NCBI GenBank assembly: GCA_001414485.1
Contig: LLEY01000023.1
Span: 248,001 to 312,000, forward strand
Origin: Calycina herbarum
Taxonomy: Eukaryota; Ascomycota; Leotiomycetes; Helotiales; Pezizellaceae
Length of the DNA: 64,000 bases
Direction of reading: 5' to 3'
In this document: positions 34,247 to 45,177 of the stretch, piece by piece
Layout of the letters: each line of letters opens with the position of its first letter
How positions within the stretch are numbered: the stretch's first letter is position 1
The notes under the pieces: model-generated
The model's database searches: none
The model's input: the letters and a program-made list of their open reading frames with translations, nothing else
Told to the model about the DNA's origin: nothing
Translations under genes and position numbers: made by a program

Positions 34247-35188
34247 TTATGCGAGTCGGAAAGGATGAGCTTCCAAGAACTCCTCCAAGCTCGAAAGTTT
34301 ACCTCGAGCATTTTCAGCAGCCCAAGCGACCAATTCCTTGGTTCCCGGTCCGTAATATCCAAACTCCTCTCCATATTTGAACGCCTCAGCAAACACATCT
34401 GCAAAAGCTCCATCAAATGGCAAGGTCTTCAAGAAATCCCCCAACGAGATCTGCTTGTAGACAACCGTCTTTCCCGTGGATTTTGACAAGTGAGCCGCTA
34501 CTTCCTCCAAAGTGTAGAGTCCTTGGGCAGCGCAAAAGGTCTTGCCTTCGTATTTGTCGGGCTCAGCGAGGATAGCACCAAGGAATTTTCCGGTATCACC
34601 GATAGCATCCACCATGGGCAATTGTGTCTTGGGAGAGTTGGGACGTGCCAAAACCCAGGTTCCATCGGGAGCCTCCCGTGGAGCCAAAAATGGTTGACCT
34701 TGGAAATTCTCCATGAAGTATCCAAGACTGAGGAAAGCGCTTTTGATGGGGAGACTTCGGATGTACTCCTCGACTCTTGCCTTGGCATCGAAGGGAGTGA
34801 CTTTGGTGTATTTTCCGCCTGAAATCTTCGAGACTGCTGGAAGAGTGCTCCAAATGATGTACTTGGCACCCTTCTCGACGGCGACGTCAGCAATTGCTTT
34901 TCCGTTGTTGAACTCGGTTTCTGCTCCATCGGGGCCAATGGATGGTGTTGTCATGGCGAAGATGGTGTGGACGCCTGTCAAGGCTGGCCCTAGGGATGAC
35001 TTGTCGAGAACATCACCTTGGACTACCTCGACCTTTTTGCTGAGCTCTTTTGCCTTGTCGGAGTTGGTGTCGCGGGTGATGGCACGGATTTTGAACTTTT
35101 GGGAGAACTCTGGGTCATTTAGGACATAATTGACGATTGAACTGCCTTGTTGACCGGTAGCACCGAAGACGGCGAGAATGTTTGCCAT
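34247..35188 (-). CDS. NmrA-like NAD(P)-binding protein
   Basis: Intronless, 313 aa. The N-terminal Rossmann motif GATGQQGSSIV (residues 9-19) is the NmrA/HSCARG form of G-x-x-G-x-x-G. Downstream come RAITRDTNSDKA, VVQGDVLDKSSL, FAMTTPS and YIIWSTLPAVSKISGGKY, all typical. NmrA-like proteins sense the NAD(P) redox state or regulate transcription factors such as the nitrogen regulator AreA, and are mostly catalytically inactive members of the atypical short-chain dehydrogenase family. The short C-terminal region and many paralogues in fungi make the actual partner unknowable here. High codon bias toward C-ending codons, an intact frame and no introns suggest good expression. Confidence 0.92.
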   Translation of the reverse strand: MANILAVFGATGQQGSSIVNYVLNDPEFSQKFKIRAITRDTNSDKAKELSKKVEVVQGDVLDKSSLGPALTGVHTIFAMTTPSIGPDGAETEFNNGKAIADVAVEKGAKYIIWSTLPAVSKISGGKYTKVTPFDAKARVEEYIRSLPIKSAFLSLGYFMENFQGQPFLAPREAPDGTWVLARPNSPKTQLPMVDAIGDTGKFLGAILAEPDKYEGKTFCAAQGLYTLEEVAAHLSKSTGKTVVYKQISLGDFLKTLPFDGAFADVFAEAFKYGEEFGYYGPGTKELVAWAAENARGKLSSLEEFLEAHPFRLA

Positions 35189-36114
35189 TGTTGATGTGTG
35201 TTTTGGGTGAGAGGCTTGAAATAGGAAGTCGATGTCGGATATCTGTTGTTAAAAAATGTGAGGTTCTCGCTTATATTATATTATTTTGAATTGGTATAAA
35301 AAGGGTGAGATCGGTCGGACGTCGAGTTCCCCCGCGCTCAGAAGGCCAGCTTACTAAAAATCAATCAGGTACATTTCATGTCAGAAAAGCTTGATTGGGT
35401 GGGATGCAGAACATACGATGCAAGGGCTGCGTTGAATGTCAGAATTCAGATAATTGGTAATTGTGGTCGGATTTAACATGTCAGAAATTAGTATATCTCA
35501 TTCATTGGACAGGTGATTTGAATGTCAGAAATTGGCTGTTAACCCCAGACCATCACCAACCCACTTGTTAGACCTTGTCATTGTCAAGAGAAGAATTGAA
35601 AGGAGTTGAAGAATGTCAGCAAAAAGGAATATGTTATAATGATTTAAGAGGCCACGCGACTTGTCTCTGACCAAAGGCCGAAATTTGAATAAACTTAATA
35701 AACCATGGGAATGCAGTTCATCCGTTCCAAGTACCTCTTACATCTTTAGATTCCTAATGGCAAGGCTTGGTTAGCTAGTTTAAGTTCCATTGCCGAATAT
35801 GTTCCTAGGTTGAATTTAAGCGAGATTCTCTGTTTTTCTCCATGGAAATGACTCGAATGGGTCTTTCAACTACTACCTAGTATATGGAAGGGACAGTAGA
35901 ATAAATAGTTCGCTAAATTTGAACACCTATCGTAATAATCAAGAACAGAAGTCCCATGGTACTACAAAGAATCGTTTTCCCAATTATGACTAGACAATAA
36001 TCAACACAAAATTCCATTTTTTCTCCTACGTCTTAGAAAGCAAATGACATTTCCGATCAAAATCTAAGCAACGGGGTCAACAAGTGACTCCGAATTTCTC
36101 TTCCACCTATTCAT
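35189..36114. other. Intergenic upstream of NmrA-like gene, with repeated motif
   Basis: Contains the probable NmrA promoter next to 35189; AT-rich with a TATTATATTATT stretch near 35271-35283. No gene seen. The 9-mer ATGTCAGAA recurs (see separate entry). The far side abuts the stop codon of the chitinase relic at 36115. Confidence 0.45.
35379..35621. promoter_or_regulatory. Five repeated ATGTCAG motifs upstream of NmrA-like gene
   Basis: The 9-mer ATGTCAGAA occurs at 35379, 35436, 35478 and 35522, and ATGTCAGCA at 35613, with spacings of 57, 42, 44 and 91 bp. All are on the same strand, 190-430 bp upstream of the NmrA-like start. Neighbouring bases differ, so these are either binding sites or the conserved core of an eroded minisatellite. 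No known factor is assigned. Confidence 0.4.
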
Positions 36115-39100
36115 CTATTCTTGGCTGACATTTCCATTCGGAAAGGGTTTCTCTGACCCAGTACGAGATTTCTCTTCACCGAATTCTGCAAACTCGTCGA
36201 GAAAAGGGTCATTGATATGAACCCACTCCTCCGGAACATCGTCAGGAATAGGCTCAACAGCTTTGATAAAGCCAAATTTAGTGAGTGTGAATGATAGAGG
36301 GCCATTTCAAACTCACAGATGATTTGTGGCTCATTATCTGATCCGCGTTGGTCTCGCCTGCGATTGGCGACCTGATCCACTGTCTCGAACTTAACGTTGC
36401 AGCTATTCTAAAAATTAGAAAAATCCTATGATTTTGAGAGGGGCATAGTAACGCTTGTGCCTTGACGTAAAACCCCCAGAATGGATGTATGCTTGTCTTT
36501 CCTGTGTCACACCGCGCGTTGTGTTTGAGTACTTTATAACTTGGATTCCCTCCCAAATTAACTGCAGCTACGACCTTTGAGATGTCTGTTACGAGATTGG
36601 GGATCGTGGAGTCTGGAACAAGCTTATGACCGAAGATGTTGTAGACTCCATTTGCAGAACCACTTAATGTACCCGAGGAAAAGAGGTGAAAGGTGAAAGG
36701 CTTCTGGTGATTTGCAAGGTTCCATGATCCCTCGGCGGAGGTTGGTTCCCAATTGCTCTTCCAATCCTATTCAACAATTAGTCAGTCATCTAGTCATATA
36801 ACTATCCTTTTCTCTCATTCCTACCCTCCATTTGTCAACATCTGCGACCGGTATGTTCTGTGATATTTGTTTCATAAGACCGTTGGCTGATCCTTGAATC
36901 TGTTGTTGATAGCCTGGGGCGCATTCCCTCACTCCTGACCCTCCTTCAACGACACTAGAATAATGGAATTAGCCGCGAAAAACGTGTCAAGATAAACCAA
37001 AGAGGGCTTACCTGTTGAATGGAAACTCGTCACAAGATGACCAATTCATATTGCCCTCATCTTTCACGCGCCGCAAGCCCTTTTCGTCAGCAAGTTCATG
37101 ACCTTCCCTCTGGCAACGAGTGCTCCAGGTTTCTGAGACTCCAGGCTCGCCGTTGGCCAACAATTTCCTCTTCGTGGTTACAACTGCACCACACATCTTA
37201 CCTCGGTTCCCTGTCTTACCATTTTTTTGAGCGTAAGTTAAATCGATAGGACCTGCTCCGAGTCCTTCATCTTTAAAATGATTCATAATATTAGTGCATA
37301 TCCCCTTGAAAAGTTTCGACGTTCCATCATTGCGAGGCACCGTACGATCGGGGAAGTAGTTGCAGTTGTACATGACTGCTGGCACTGCGGTTATGCAAGG
37401 CGTAGTATCTTCAACGATGGGAGCTTGGCTACCATCTGCCCGCTTCTTGGATTGTGGCTTGTCGCCCATATCGCAAGCGTCTCCGTTACATTTCCCTTTC
37501 TTGCATTGTCCATCATCGTTGCACGCGATTGATCCTTTGCCGAAAGAAGAAATGTCTGCCATGCTCCACCTTTTAGCTAATTTACTGGAGGACTCTATAC
37601 TTGCGTTTCTATCCTGGTGCCAATTGGGTTCGCCGCTAGTATCGTTCCAGTATGAATACGCTGGCAAAGATCGAGGGGCAGTATTAGGAGTGCTGATTGA
37701 CTGCGACGATTTAGTTACAAAAGCTCAAGGTAGTAAGTAAAAGAATATTCCTTACATCCTGATGCTCCCAGAGACTTATTTTTTTGCCTTTACCTGGCCA
37801 GAGGTTCATCGCTGCATAGTGTCAGTGACAGGACATAGGAGGATAAGTAGGATTGCTTACGTTGGAGTGCATATTTGATGAAGCTTATAAACCTGTTGTT
37901 CTTTAGCAATAGCAAGCCGGAGAGTGGTGGAGATTGCTCACGTTGCACGACCGCCGATTCCTAGAGGGAGATAGAAATTATTAAGTGAACGAAATAGTTG
38001 CGAAATAGCAAGAGAAGCGGGCTTTGCTCTCCAGAACCAGTTTTACTTTAAATTGTGTGAAACAGTCTACAACAATTGTAATTATTGTCCAAGAAGGTTA
38101 AGAAGAATTAGAAAGTTCGCCCCTTAATTCTCCGAAGAACTCTGGAACAATATTTACAGTTGTATGAGAAAGGTCGTTCAATAAGAAAGAAGATTGCCGA
38201 AGAGTGCCGAAGAGTAATGACCGGGAATCTTACTTACCAAAATTGTAATAGCAGTCAATAAAAATCTATTTAAGATTAGCATATACGTTCATGGAATGAC
38301 AGGGAAAGTGATAAGGGACTGGAGTCTTTAGAGGCCAAGATAGAAGACCGCATATCATTAAGGCCCACTCCGTGTTTGAACTTACCCTGTAACTAGCTTG
38401 GGCACTTCCTCCATCTTTGATAGTTCCCGAAGCTTGAGCTTCGATATTGAAACTTAGTCTGGCAATGGTTAGCCTCGGAAACGGCTTGCCTGCATAGGAA
38501 ACGCATACGTATTATTCACAAATGCCACGATTTGTGCATCGACCCTAGAAGATGGGGGAGTCAGTGATTGCCTATCAAGAAATGTCTCGGGATTCGGCAC
38601 TTGATAATGCTGAGGTCCAGGAAGAGTGATTCAAGGGTGATTCAAGAGAAAATAAGCGGGAGAACAACACTTTAGCCCCTGTTGATTTCAGCCCACCGAG
38701 ATTCCAAGATTTACTTCTGGGGTTATGAGCACTGCATAGAAGCGTCAGAAGATCCCCGTGTGATGTATTGAGGGATTTCTTACCATCGAGATTGACTCGG
38801 GCCTGTACGGCGGCATCTAGTATCGGTGCCACACCTATACGCTGTCAGCCTATACACCCCTTTAAGCCCCAGGAGACTCACCAGTTTCCTTCATTTAATC
38901 TTGGCTTGGCTCGAGGAACTAAATGACTTGTTAGTGTTCTATAAGAGATAGCTGCATGAAGCAATTTGTTCTCATCACCTTCTGAAATGCCGCTGACTCC
39001 TCATTTTGTGGGAAGAAAATTTCATATTGGGGAAAGTCGACTCGGGCTATCTCTTGTCAGCTAAACAAAAACTCCGCTGCTGAAGGTTCTTACCTCCAGC

Positions 39101-41112
39101 TCTCATTTCCCTATTTTAATGTTAGTATGACTCTTGCAAGCAGATGTACTTTTCCGTACCCAGAGATCGTAATTTGGGATCGCATTTCAGCATAAAGATC
39201 CAAAGTTGGGCCAATAGCTGCGATTCTATGATACTCAGGATCAATATATGTACCCGTCTTCCTCCCAGGAGCGCCACATACCCTTTGATCGAAAGTCCTG
39301 GCCAAGACAATGTGTCAATAATTTTGATGCGTTTACTGTTATATCTCATTTCAGCACTTCCTCTCATTTCCAAAGTTAGCTGTGCGGATGGTTTGACAGC
39401 TGGTGTAATTATCAGCAAGCAATATGGCAGAATTGAGAGAAAACAAACAAAAGTGTGTCCAAGTTTTATCGATATTAGGAGGTACAATAGTTCCGGAGAG
39501 GAGGAATGCCCACTTAGCATCCATTTGGATATCTGTGTTAAGCGTGATGTCGAGTCCGGCTTTCAAGACACTCTTATTTCGAGGACACCCGGCCCTATAG
39601 CCTATAAATGGTTAGAACATCTTTTCAATCCATGATAGTGGTGTGACGTACGATATAGCAACATCTCTTTCTTGATTCTCATGGGGAGCACGCCGTCATC
39701 CAAAAGTTCAATTTCTGAATGTGGTGTTAGCTTTACAAAGCTGAGAACGGCGAGGGCTTTGTGTTTACCATTGAGCTTCTTAAGCCAGACAGGATAAGGA
39801 ATATTCCAACGCTTTTCGTGTCTCCGAGAAGCGCTAGCTCCTTTTCCCGACTTTGGCCCTGTAAAAGCGTCCCAGTACCCAATTACGTTGGTGTAATCCA
39901 CTCGAATATTAACAGGTGTTTGTCGTTTTATGAGATCAAAAGCATAGTCAAAAACCAATTTATATACCATCGAGCGCTCTTTTCGCAAGGCTCGACGGCC
40001 AATGTGATAATCAGGAAGATGGCTTTCATGAACAGGTTCCATGCTGGCAATTCTGGCATATGGTCCGGATCCAATATGGCGAGGTAAGGCAGTAATAGTA
40101 TCTTGAGCTCCATCTATGAAAACATTGTCGCACTCACGTTCCTTTCCTTTATGACAGTAAACATAGTGCCATGATTCTTCGTGGTCGAATGCCGTCCCCA
40201 TAATCAATGGATCGTCCGACATAAAGTTGTCTCTCGTTTTAAGCGGTTTTCCAGTTGGGTCGTCTTCATGAACGAAAATATAATTGCGGGGGAAACTTCC
40301 TTGTAGAGCATCTTCCGCACCGTCCAGGAGAATGAATCCATATGGGTCGTCTCCATAGTCTTGTTCTTCGGGTCCATGCGGATCATGGTCGTTATTCCCA
40401 TGATTATCTTTGTATCTGTAGTCCGGCAAAGTCAAAAGATATCCAAGAAATATAAAGCTAGGAATGCTCACATGAAAACGTCGTCTCCACCATGAGGATC
40501 GTCAAAGATATCGGAGGGATTGAAGGGAAGGTCAACATTCCTTGGCGGATCACAGCATAATCTGTGCTCAAAGCCTGGTGCCACAACATTGCAATACGCT
40601 GTCTGCGGAGGGAATCGAACCGGCATCCTGGACTTTGAAACTGTAATTTGGTTTGCATCGCAAGTAGTGTTGGTATTACAATCAGGCAAATATGCTTGTG
40701 GGGGCCCCTTTGCGGTGTTGGCAACTATAGGAACCGCAGGCTTCCAAACACAATTTTTGTATCGATCTGATAGATGTCAGTGATAAGTGAAAATAACTTG
40801 TTAGAATTTCATGATACATACCAGCTCTTGGTCCGCCAGCTAGTCAGATGTTAGTTATTTTGACTTGTAAGTTGTAATTGGGTACATGGTTCTTACCAGC
40901 GATAGAAGCCTTCGGACAACAATAATTTCTATACTGGCCATCGGGACAAGGGGATCCATCATCATTGTCGCCTCGGTCTGTGACTTTCTCCTCGTTTCCA
41001 GTCAAATCGCAGCTTTCGATTTTTGAGCACCCGGTCCACCGGCATTTTTGTTCCTCTGTAATAGAATCACAGCACAAGGATCGAACACCCTTCGCACACC
41101 GTCCTGCACCAC
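36115..41112 (-). pseudogene. Killer-toxin-like chitinase relic with C-terminal nuclease-like domain
   Basis: About eighteen to twenty small exons can be joined from about 41112 down to the stop at 36115. First comes a Cys-rich segment with CRWTGCSKIESC and NYCCPKA. Next is a long region typical of subgroup C (zymocin-type) fungal chitinases, with FLLSGTIVPP, IKG, then GPTLDLY. Last is a segment with SSCDEFPFN followed across an intron by EGGSGVRECAPGY, which fits the Asp-Glu-x-Pro and Glu-Gly-Gly core of NucA/NucB-type deoxyribonucleases. The C-terminus after it is acidic. The GH18 catalytic domain and signal peptide expected upstream are absent; only about 210 bp separate the relic from the divergent LysM gene. 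In-frame stops occur at 38895-38897 (avoidable only by a weaker acceptor) and 38688-38690. I therefore call it a pseudogene. Intact relatives are thought to bind and breach chitin walls, with the tail as possible payload; that role is inferred. Confidence 0.75.
38008..38237. mobile_element. Short inverted-repeat element, family A, copy 3, intronic
   Basis: The ends GCAAGAGAAGCGGGCTTTGC and, on the other strand, GTAAGTAAGATTCCCGGTCA are imperfect inverted repeats. The inside shares CTACAACAATTGTAATTATTG and AAGAAGAATTAGAAAG-type blocks with copy 1 at 8627. The element fills most of an intron (37961-38237) of the chitinase relic. Its terminal GTAAGT is exactly the splice donor. Confidence 0.7.
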
Positions 41113-41325
41113 CTACCCTGGTATATCATGGCCAAACTATGGCCTTGATGCCTAGAAGGATTCGCCCTAAGGTGAGTCCAACATCTTCAAGTAAACCCCC
41201 CTTAAGGGGTTCAGTCAACTTGGCCCACCAGCATTTGTTGAATCCCAACTTGGGTCTATTTGAGAGACTTACGACCAAGAAAACTCACTCCTTGCAATTG
41301 ACACAACCACCAAAGAACAGGAAAT

Positions 41326-43172
41326 ATGCCTTTTCCCACTACCAGCCTTCCGACATTACTGTTGCTATCTCTAACCAATATTTTGAGACCTGTAGGTGGT
41401 CAAATCTTCGTGATTCCAAGATCAGATTATTTACCCCCAACGGTCCCAGCAGATTGCCGGTCAACTCTTTCGACTCCCATTACACAATATTCCAGCAAAC
41501 TATCCCTATCAGTGGAGCATATCAGTATAGAGGATCTTCAAGAAGTCTGCACTTCGCCCTGCTCGAATGCTCTTTATGGGATGTATGAGACTGCTGCTTC
41601 TCGCTGCGGTTCGAGCAATGTGGAGGTTCCGTTGGATAGTCTTGGCCCGCCATCAGTGATACAAGTCAATCCCTTGAACATGGCTGGAGCACTGATTTAT
41701 CGTTACAATATGACATGTCTCCGAGATGAGTGTTTGTAATCCGAAATGCAAGTGTCTTGCTAACCAACATACGGTCCCCAAACAATGTGTTCTGCAAGGA
41801 ACAACTCGCGGATATGACAACCGATATGAAATGCCTTGATTGCAACTTGAAAGAGTTTAAATTGCAGCTGGAACAGCCTTTTGAAAGAGATGTTTATGAC
41901 GTAGAGGAATTCCAGTCGCTTGTCGCATCGTGTGGCAATGTCTCGTACCCAGTGGCAATCAACGCACCGACAGTTAATACCAACACAACAGAAAAAAACA
42001 ATACATCGTAAGTTCTGGTTTGACGCGAGGCCCCTTTCTGCGGTCGCTGATTGATCCCGTAAACCCATATGTAACAAGACCTATGTTGCAAAAATATCAG
42101 ACACACCAAAGTCCGTTTCTGACATTTCAATATACCCATAAACCGCTTACTAGCGAAAAACAACATTCCTTCGAACTGGAACACAACTTTGGTGCCCGAA
42201 GAAATCCTCTGCCTAGACAATATCTTGAGCTTTTCGACTCGAACAGTTTTACCCTCTGACACTTGTAGCTCCATTCTCAAAACGATTGGGTCTGGCACCG
42301 CAGAGGTCATGTTAAAAAGCTGGAACCCAACGATGGGACAAAATTGCGACAACCTTCAAAGTATGGCCGGGAAATTGATCTGTGTGTCTCCACCTGGAAC
42401 CAACGAAACTGGCAGCACAAACAAGCAATTTGTGGTAAAAGCGAAGGCAGCTGCTATTAGGGACACGAAAGCTATTACGGAGGCTGAGGCACCCACATCG
42501 GTTTCTGCGGTGGCAAGTGGTGGTGGGGTCAGTGTCAGTAATTTACCACCTCTACCAAATGCCAGTAATCTTCCCACTGGAGAAAGTTGGGCTTGGTCCA
42601 CAGTCGCAGCATTATCGACAGAAATCGCAACTGGTAACCAAACCCAAGAACCGACGTTCTCATGGCCACTTGATCCTCCTGTCATCCTAACAGAGAGCGG
42701 TTATATAGCAAACTCCTTGATTGCATCGGCCATTATCGCCAGACTCGAGTATTGCCCTTTCATGGCTGAAAACGACGGTCAAGTCGAATTGGACCCTGAA
42801 TGGGATGATTTAGACGACGACTGCCAAAGTGCGTGGGAACCGATCTGTGACCCACCACTCAACGCAACCAAAGTTCCAGGTCTAGAAACAGTCCCACAGA
42901 GTTGTCAGCCAGTAATAGTCACTTTAACGGTGGATGGCCAAACCAGCTCTTCAACGCCAAGTTCAATTTCCCCAGCGCCAATCACAACAATTCCTTCGAC
43001 GACAATACCTCCAAAGGCACCCTCGACCACCATGAAAACTTCGACTACCACGTTCAATCCATTATTAGGAGGAGGGTCGCAGAACGATGGCTATATAAGA
43101 ATTAGAAGGTGGCAACTTAGGAGCTGGAAGGATAGCGGAAACTATTTGAAAATGAAGCGAGATAGCGGATGA
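41326..43172 (+). pseudogene. LysM-type chitin-binding secreted protein, broken
   Basis: The start MPFPTTSLPTLLLLSLTNIL is a signal peptide. The first part (to about 41725) and the part from about 41772 match the N-terminal region of fungal LysM proteins (NMTCLRD..., then VFCKEQLADM...CLDC). The best readable LysM domain is in the last frame near 42245-42385: VLPSDTCSSI, WNPTMGQNCDNL, ICVSPPG. A Ser/Thr-rich tail ends at 43172. Problems: the likely acceptor of the first intron (about 41768-41772) lacks AG, and in the first LysM (about 42079-42190) the readable blocks lie in different frames. It is divergent from the chitinase relic, an arrangement known for subgroup C chitinases and LysM genes in other fungi. 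Such proteins sequester or protect chitin. Confidence 0.7.
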
Positions 43173-43624
43173 AACTATATGAATCAAATGAAAAGTATAG
43201 AAGAATTGTAGTTTTAGACACTCAAGAAAGGGGTGATCTTACAGACTCACTATCGACTGTTGTTGACTGTGACCGACGAAGCAAACCAAAATCGAGAATG
43301 GACAATGCTCTGATGATTTACCAAATATCGCGCGATCTAGCTTTTGCTTGAAAACGGCTGTGGATTCAACTATCACCTCCTCCCGTGAGACTGATTCCAG
43401 CATCACCCCAAATTCACTTGAAAGTTTTCTCAAGCTTGATATTCGTCCCTTTGGTAGGGTGAACAGAAACGTTGACTGATGGTGAATCAAAATAATAAAA
43501 AGTACAGAAAACAAAAGAATGAGAATTACAGAAAACCCAGCAGAACTGATATTGAAAGACTGCAGCGTTCTTGGGCCAACTTGCAAAGAAAGATAAATCA
43601 CAGCTAAATAAATGAAAATGAAAA
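43173..43624. other. Intergenic between LysM gene and truncated ORF
   Basis: 452 bp between convergent coding regions. A minus-strand open frame (43239-43628) overlaps and encodes a hydrophobic stretch but has no domain; I read it as chance or 3' UTR. Confidence 0.4.
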
Positions 43625-44329
43625 TCAAAGAGGAGTTATTGGAGGACAGCCATAGGCAGGAAGTTCTCCAACATCGCCCTCACGGAAGTTTTCTTCAAGG
43701 GCCTGTCCATTCTCCCAGGTAGCTTTGTTGATAGCAACATCATCGGCTACAATTCTCAATCTTTGAGGTAGCGTTTTTCCAAAATCGTCGATGCCAATTA
43801 AGAGAACAGCTCCGGTTTCACAGGCAATCTTGTCTACAACTATCATCAACAAGGCTTGTTTTCCAGTCGTGTTCCCATCGGCGACAAATTGTCTATCCCT
43901 CTCACTAGGCCCTGTGGACCCTTCGAGTATATCTGGATAGCGTTTAAGAATAGGGAGCACGTATGGTGGAGTGATCCCAGTAGTTGTGGGAGCCCCAGTG
44001 GCATCTGCCAGTTCCTCGTCGTCTTCGAATGCCCAATTTCCGTCGATGAATGGCGCTCCGTCACAGTCTACCTGTCCGCAGAGGGTATTATAGGCTGCAT
44101 CTGCCTCTTGTCTTGTAACATTGTCATTTCCAAACCAGGTACGGATCCACACCGTGGTTGGGCACAACTTGGACATCTCGGCTCGTTGTTGATGGGTTTG
44201 GAGGTGTTGGGGGATCCCAGAGGGTACGCGGGGAATTCGCCATGCACCATTTTCGAATCTCATTTCAGCGTGGAATTTATCGTGGTAACCGATATCCCTA
44301 GTCAGTGCACGTCCCTGGCAAAAGCCCAC
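43625..44329 (-). pseudogene. Unrecognised protein, 5'-truncated next to transposon sequence
   Basis: An open frame of 235 codons ends at the TGA at 43625-43627. The product has protein-like composition, with CPTTVWIRTWFGNDN, CGQVDCDGAPFIDGNWAFED, IVVDKIACETGAVLLIG and a terminal YGCPPITPL. I do not recognise the family. There is no ATG at the upstream end; the first in-frame ATG is at 44263-44265. From about 44330 the sequence becomes transposon-like, so a 5' exon has probably been cut off or displaced. It stands beside the chitinase/LysM pair and is on the chitinase strand, so it may have been part of the same locus. The four Cys and the lack of a visible signal peptide fit loss of an N-terminal exon. 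Confidence 0.5.
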
Positions 44330-44371
44330 TTCAAAACCCCCCTTTTTTACTCCACCATCACCACTTTAACC

Positions 44372-44734
44372 ATGGCTAGAGCAGACAAACCACACCAGAT
44401 CAACTTAGCAGTGGCTGCATATGAAAGAGGGGAGTTTAAGAATTATTCTGACGCTGCTAAGAAGTATGGCTGTGACCGTACTGCTGTCTCACGGAGGATT
44501 AGAGGCTTGACTAAGACACGTAGGGAGGCAACTGCTTTTTACTACCAAGCACTTACTATAGAGCAAGAGGAAGTCCTGATTCGGCAGATCAATAAGCTTA
44601 TAGACCGAGGAATGCCACCGACTTTTTCTATTGTTAAGAACCTTGTAGAAGAGATACGTGGGAGCAGAGTAGGGAAGAACTGGACTAGCTACTTTATCCG
44701 GAGTGTCACGTATCATGTGCCAGCACGTGAATGA
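44372..44734 (+). pseudogene. N-terminal fragment of pogo-like transposase (HTH only)
   Basis: The frame MARADKPHQINLAVAAYERG runs for 120 codons. It contains a psq/CENP-B-type helix-turn-helix (SDAAKKYGCDRTAVSRRIRG) and the second CENP-B-like part (EQEEVLIRQINKLIDRGMPP, then VGKNWTSYFIR). After about residue 115 the homology stops, and a stop follows at 44732-44734; the DDE catalytic domain is missing. Fungal Fot1/Tan1 elements of the pogo group have this domain order. The base composition is normal, without the RIP pattern of the DNA to its right. Confidence 0.75.
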
Positions 44735-45052
44735 GTGAAGTCCAGGCGACGCCCTGACAGGACAAGCACTATTGTAACCCTGACAGGTGGGAAGGATTGA
44801 ATGTAGAAAGACATACAATCCTGAGGATCTCATTACAGTTATATCACGTGACTCGGTTAGAACGGTCAGGTGATGGAGTCCAGTTTTGAGGAGCCCTGGA
44901 ATTGGAGTCGGACTCTATCTTTGGGACTCCTGCTAAGCAAGACTCTAAAATGAATGAAGGTTCTATACTAGGGGCCGCGGAAGTAAATACCACAGGAGTA
45001 AAAGCGTAGCTGTGATACGTTACGGGTCGTAAAGAGTAGAAGGTTAAATGAG

Positions 45053-45177
45053 TTGTTTTTGTGGAGTGGTAGAAGCTTACGTAAGCATCAGCTTTCCTTG
45101 GGCAGCACATGAGCAAGGGAAAGTCTGTACCTTGGCTATAGCATCACCTATTCCAAAAACGACGGTTTTTACGATTT
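45053..45177 (+). repeat. Split direct repeat A1
   Basis: 125 bp, from TTGTTTTTGTGGAGTGG to TTTTTACGATTT. It matches A2 at 49474-49598 with mainly C/T and G/A differences, and contains the palindrome CTTACGTAAG. Confidence 0.85.

Noticed and set aside
40586..40640. Possible tRNA (minus strand GGTTCGATTCC followed by a stem-like stretch)
   Set aside because: The T-loop-like string lies inside a conserved exon of the chitinase relic and no acceptor or anticodon arms fit around it.
36115..41112. Intact killer-toxin-like chitinase
   Set aside because: The catalytic GH18 part is missing upstream and in-frame stops occur at 38895-38897 and 38688-38690.
43856..44734. Long plus-strand open frame apparently fused to the HTH transposase fragment
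   Set aside because: The first half is the antisense of the minus-strand ORF at 43625-44329 and has no ATG start; the real transposase start is the ATG at 44372.
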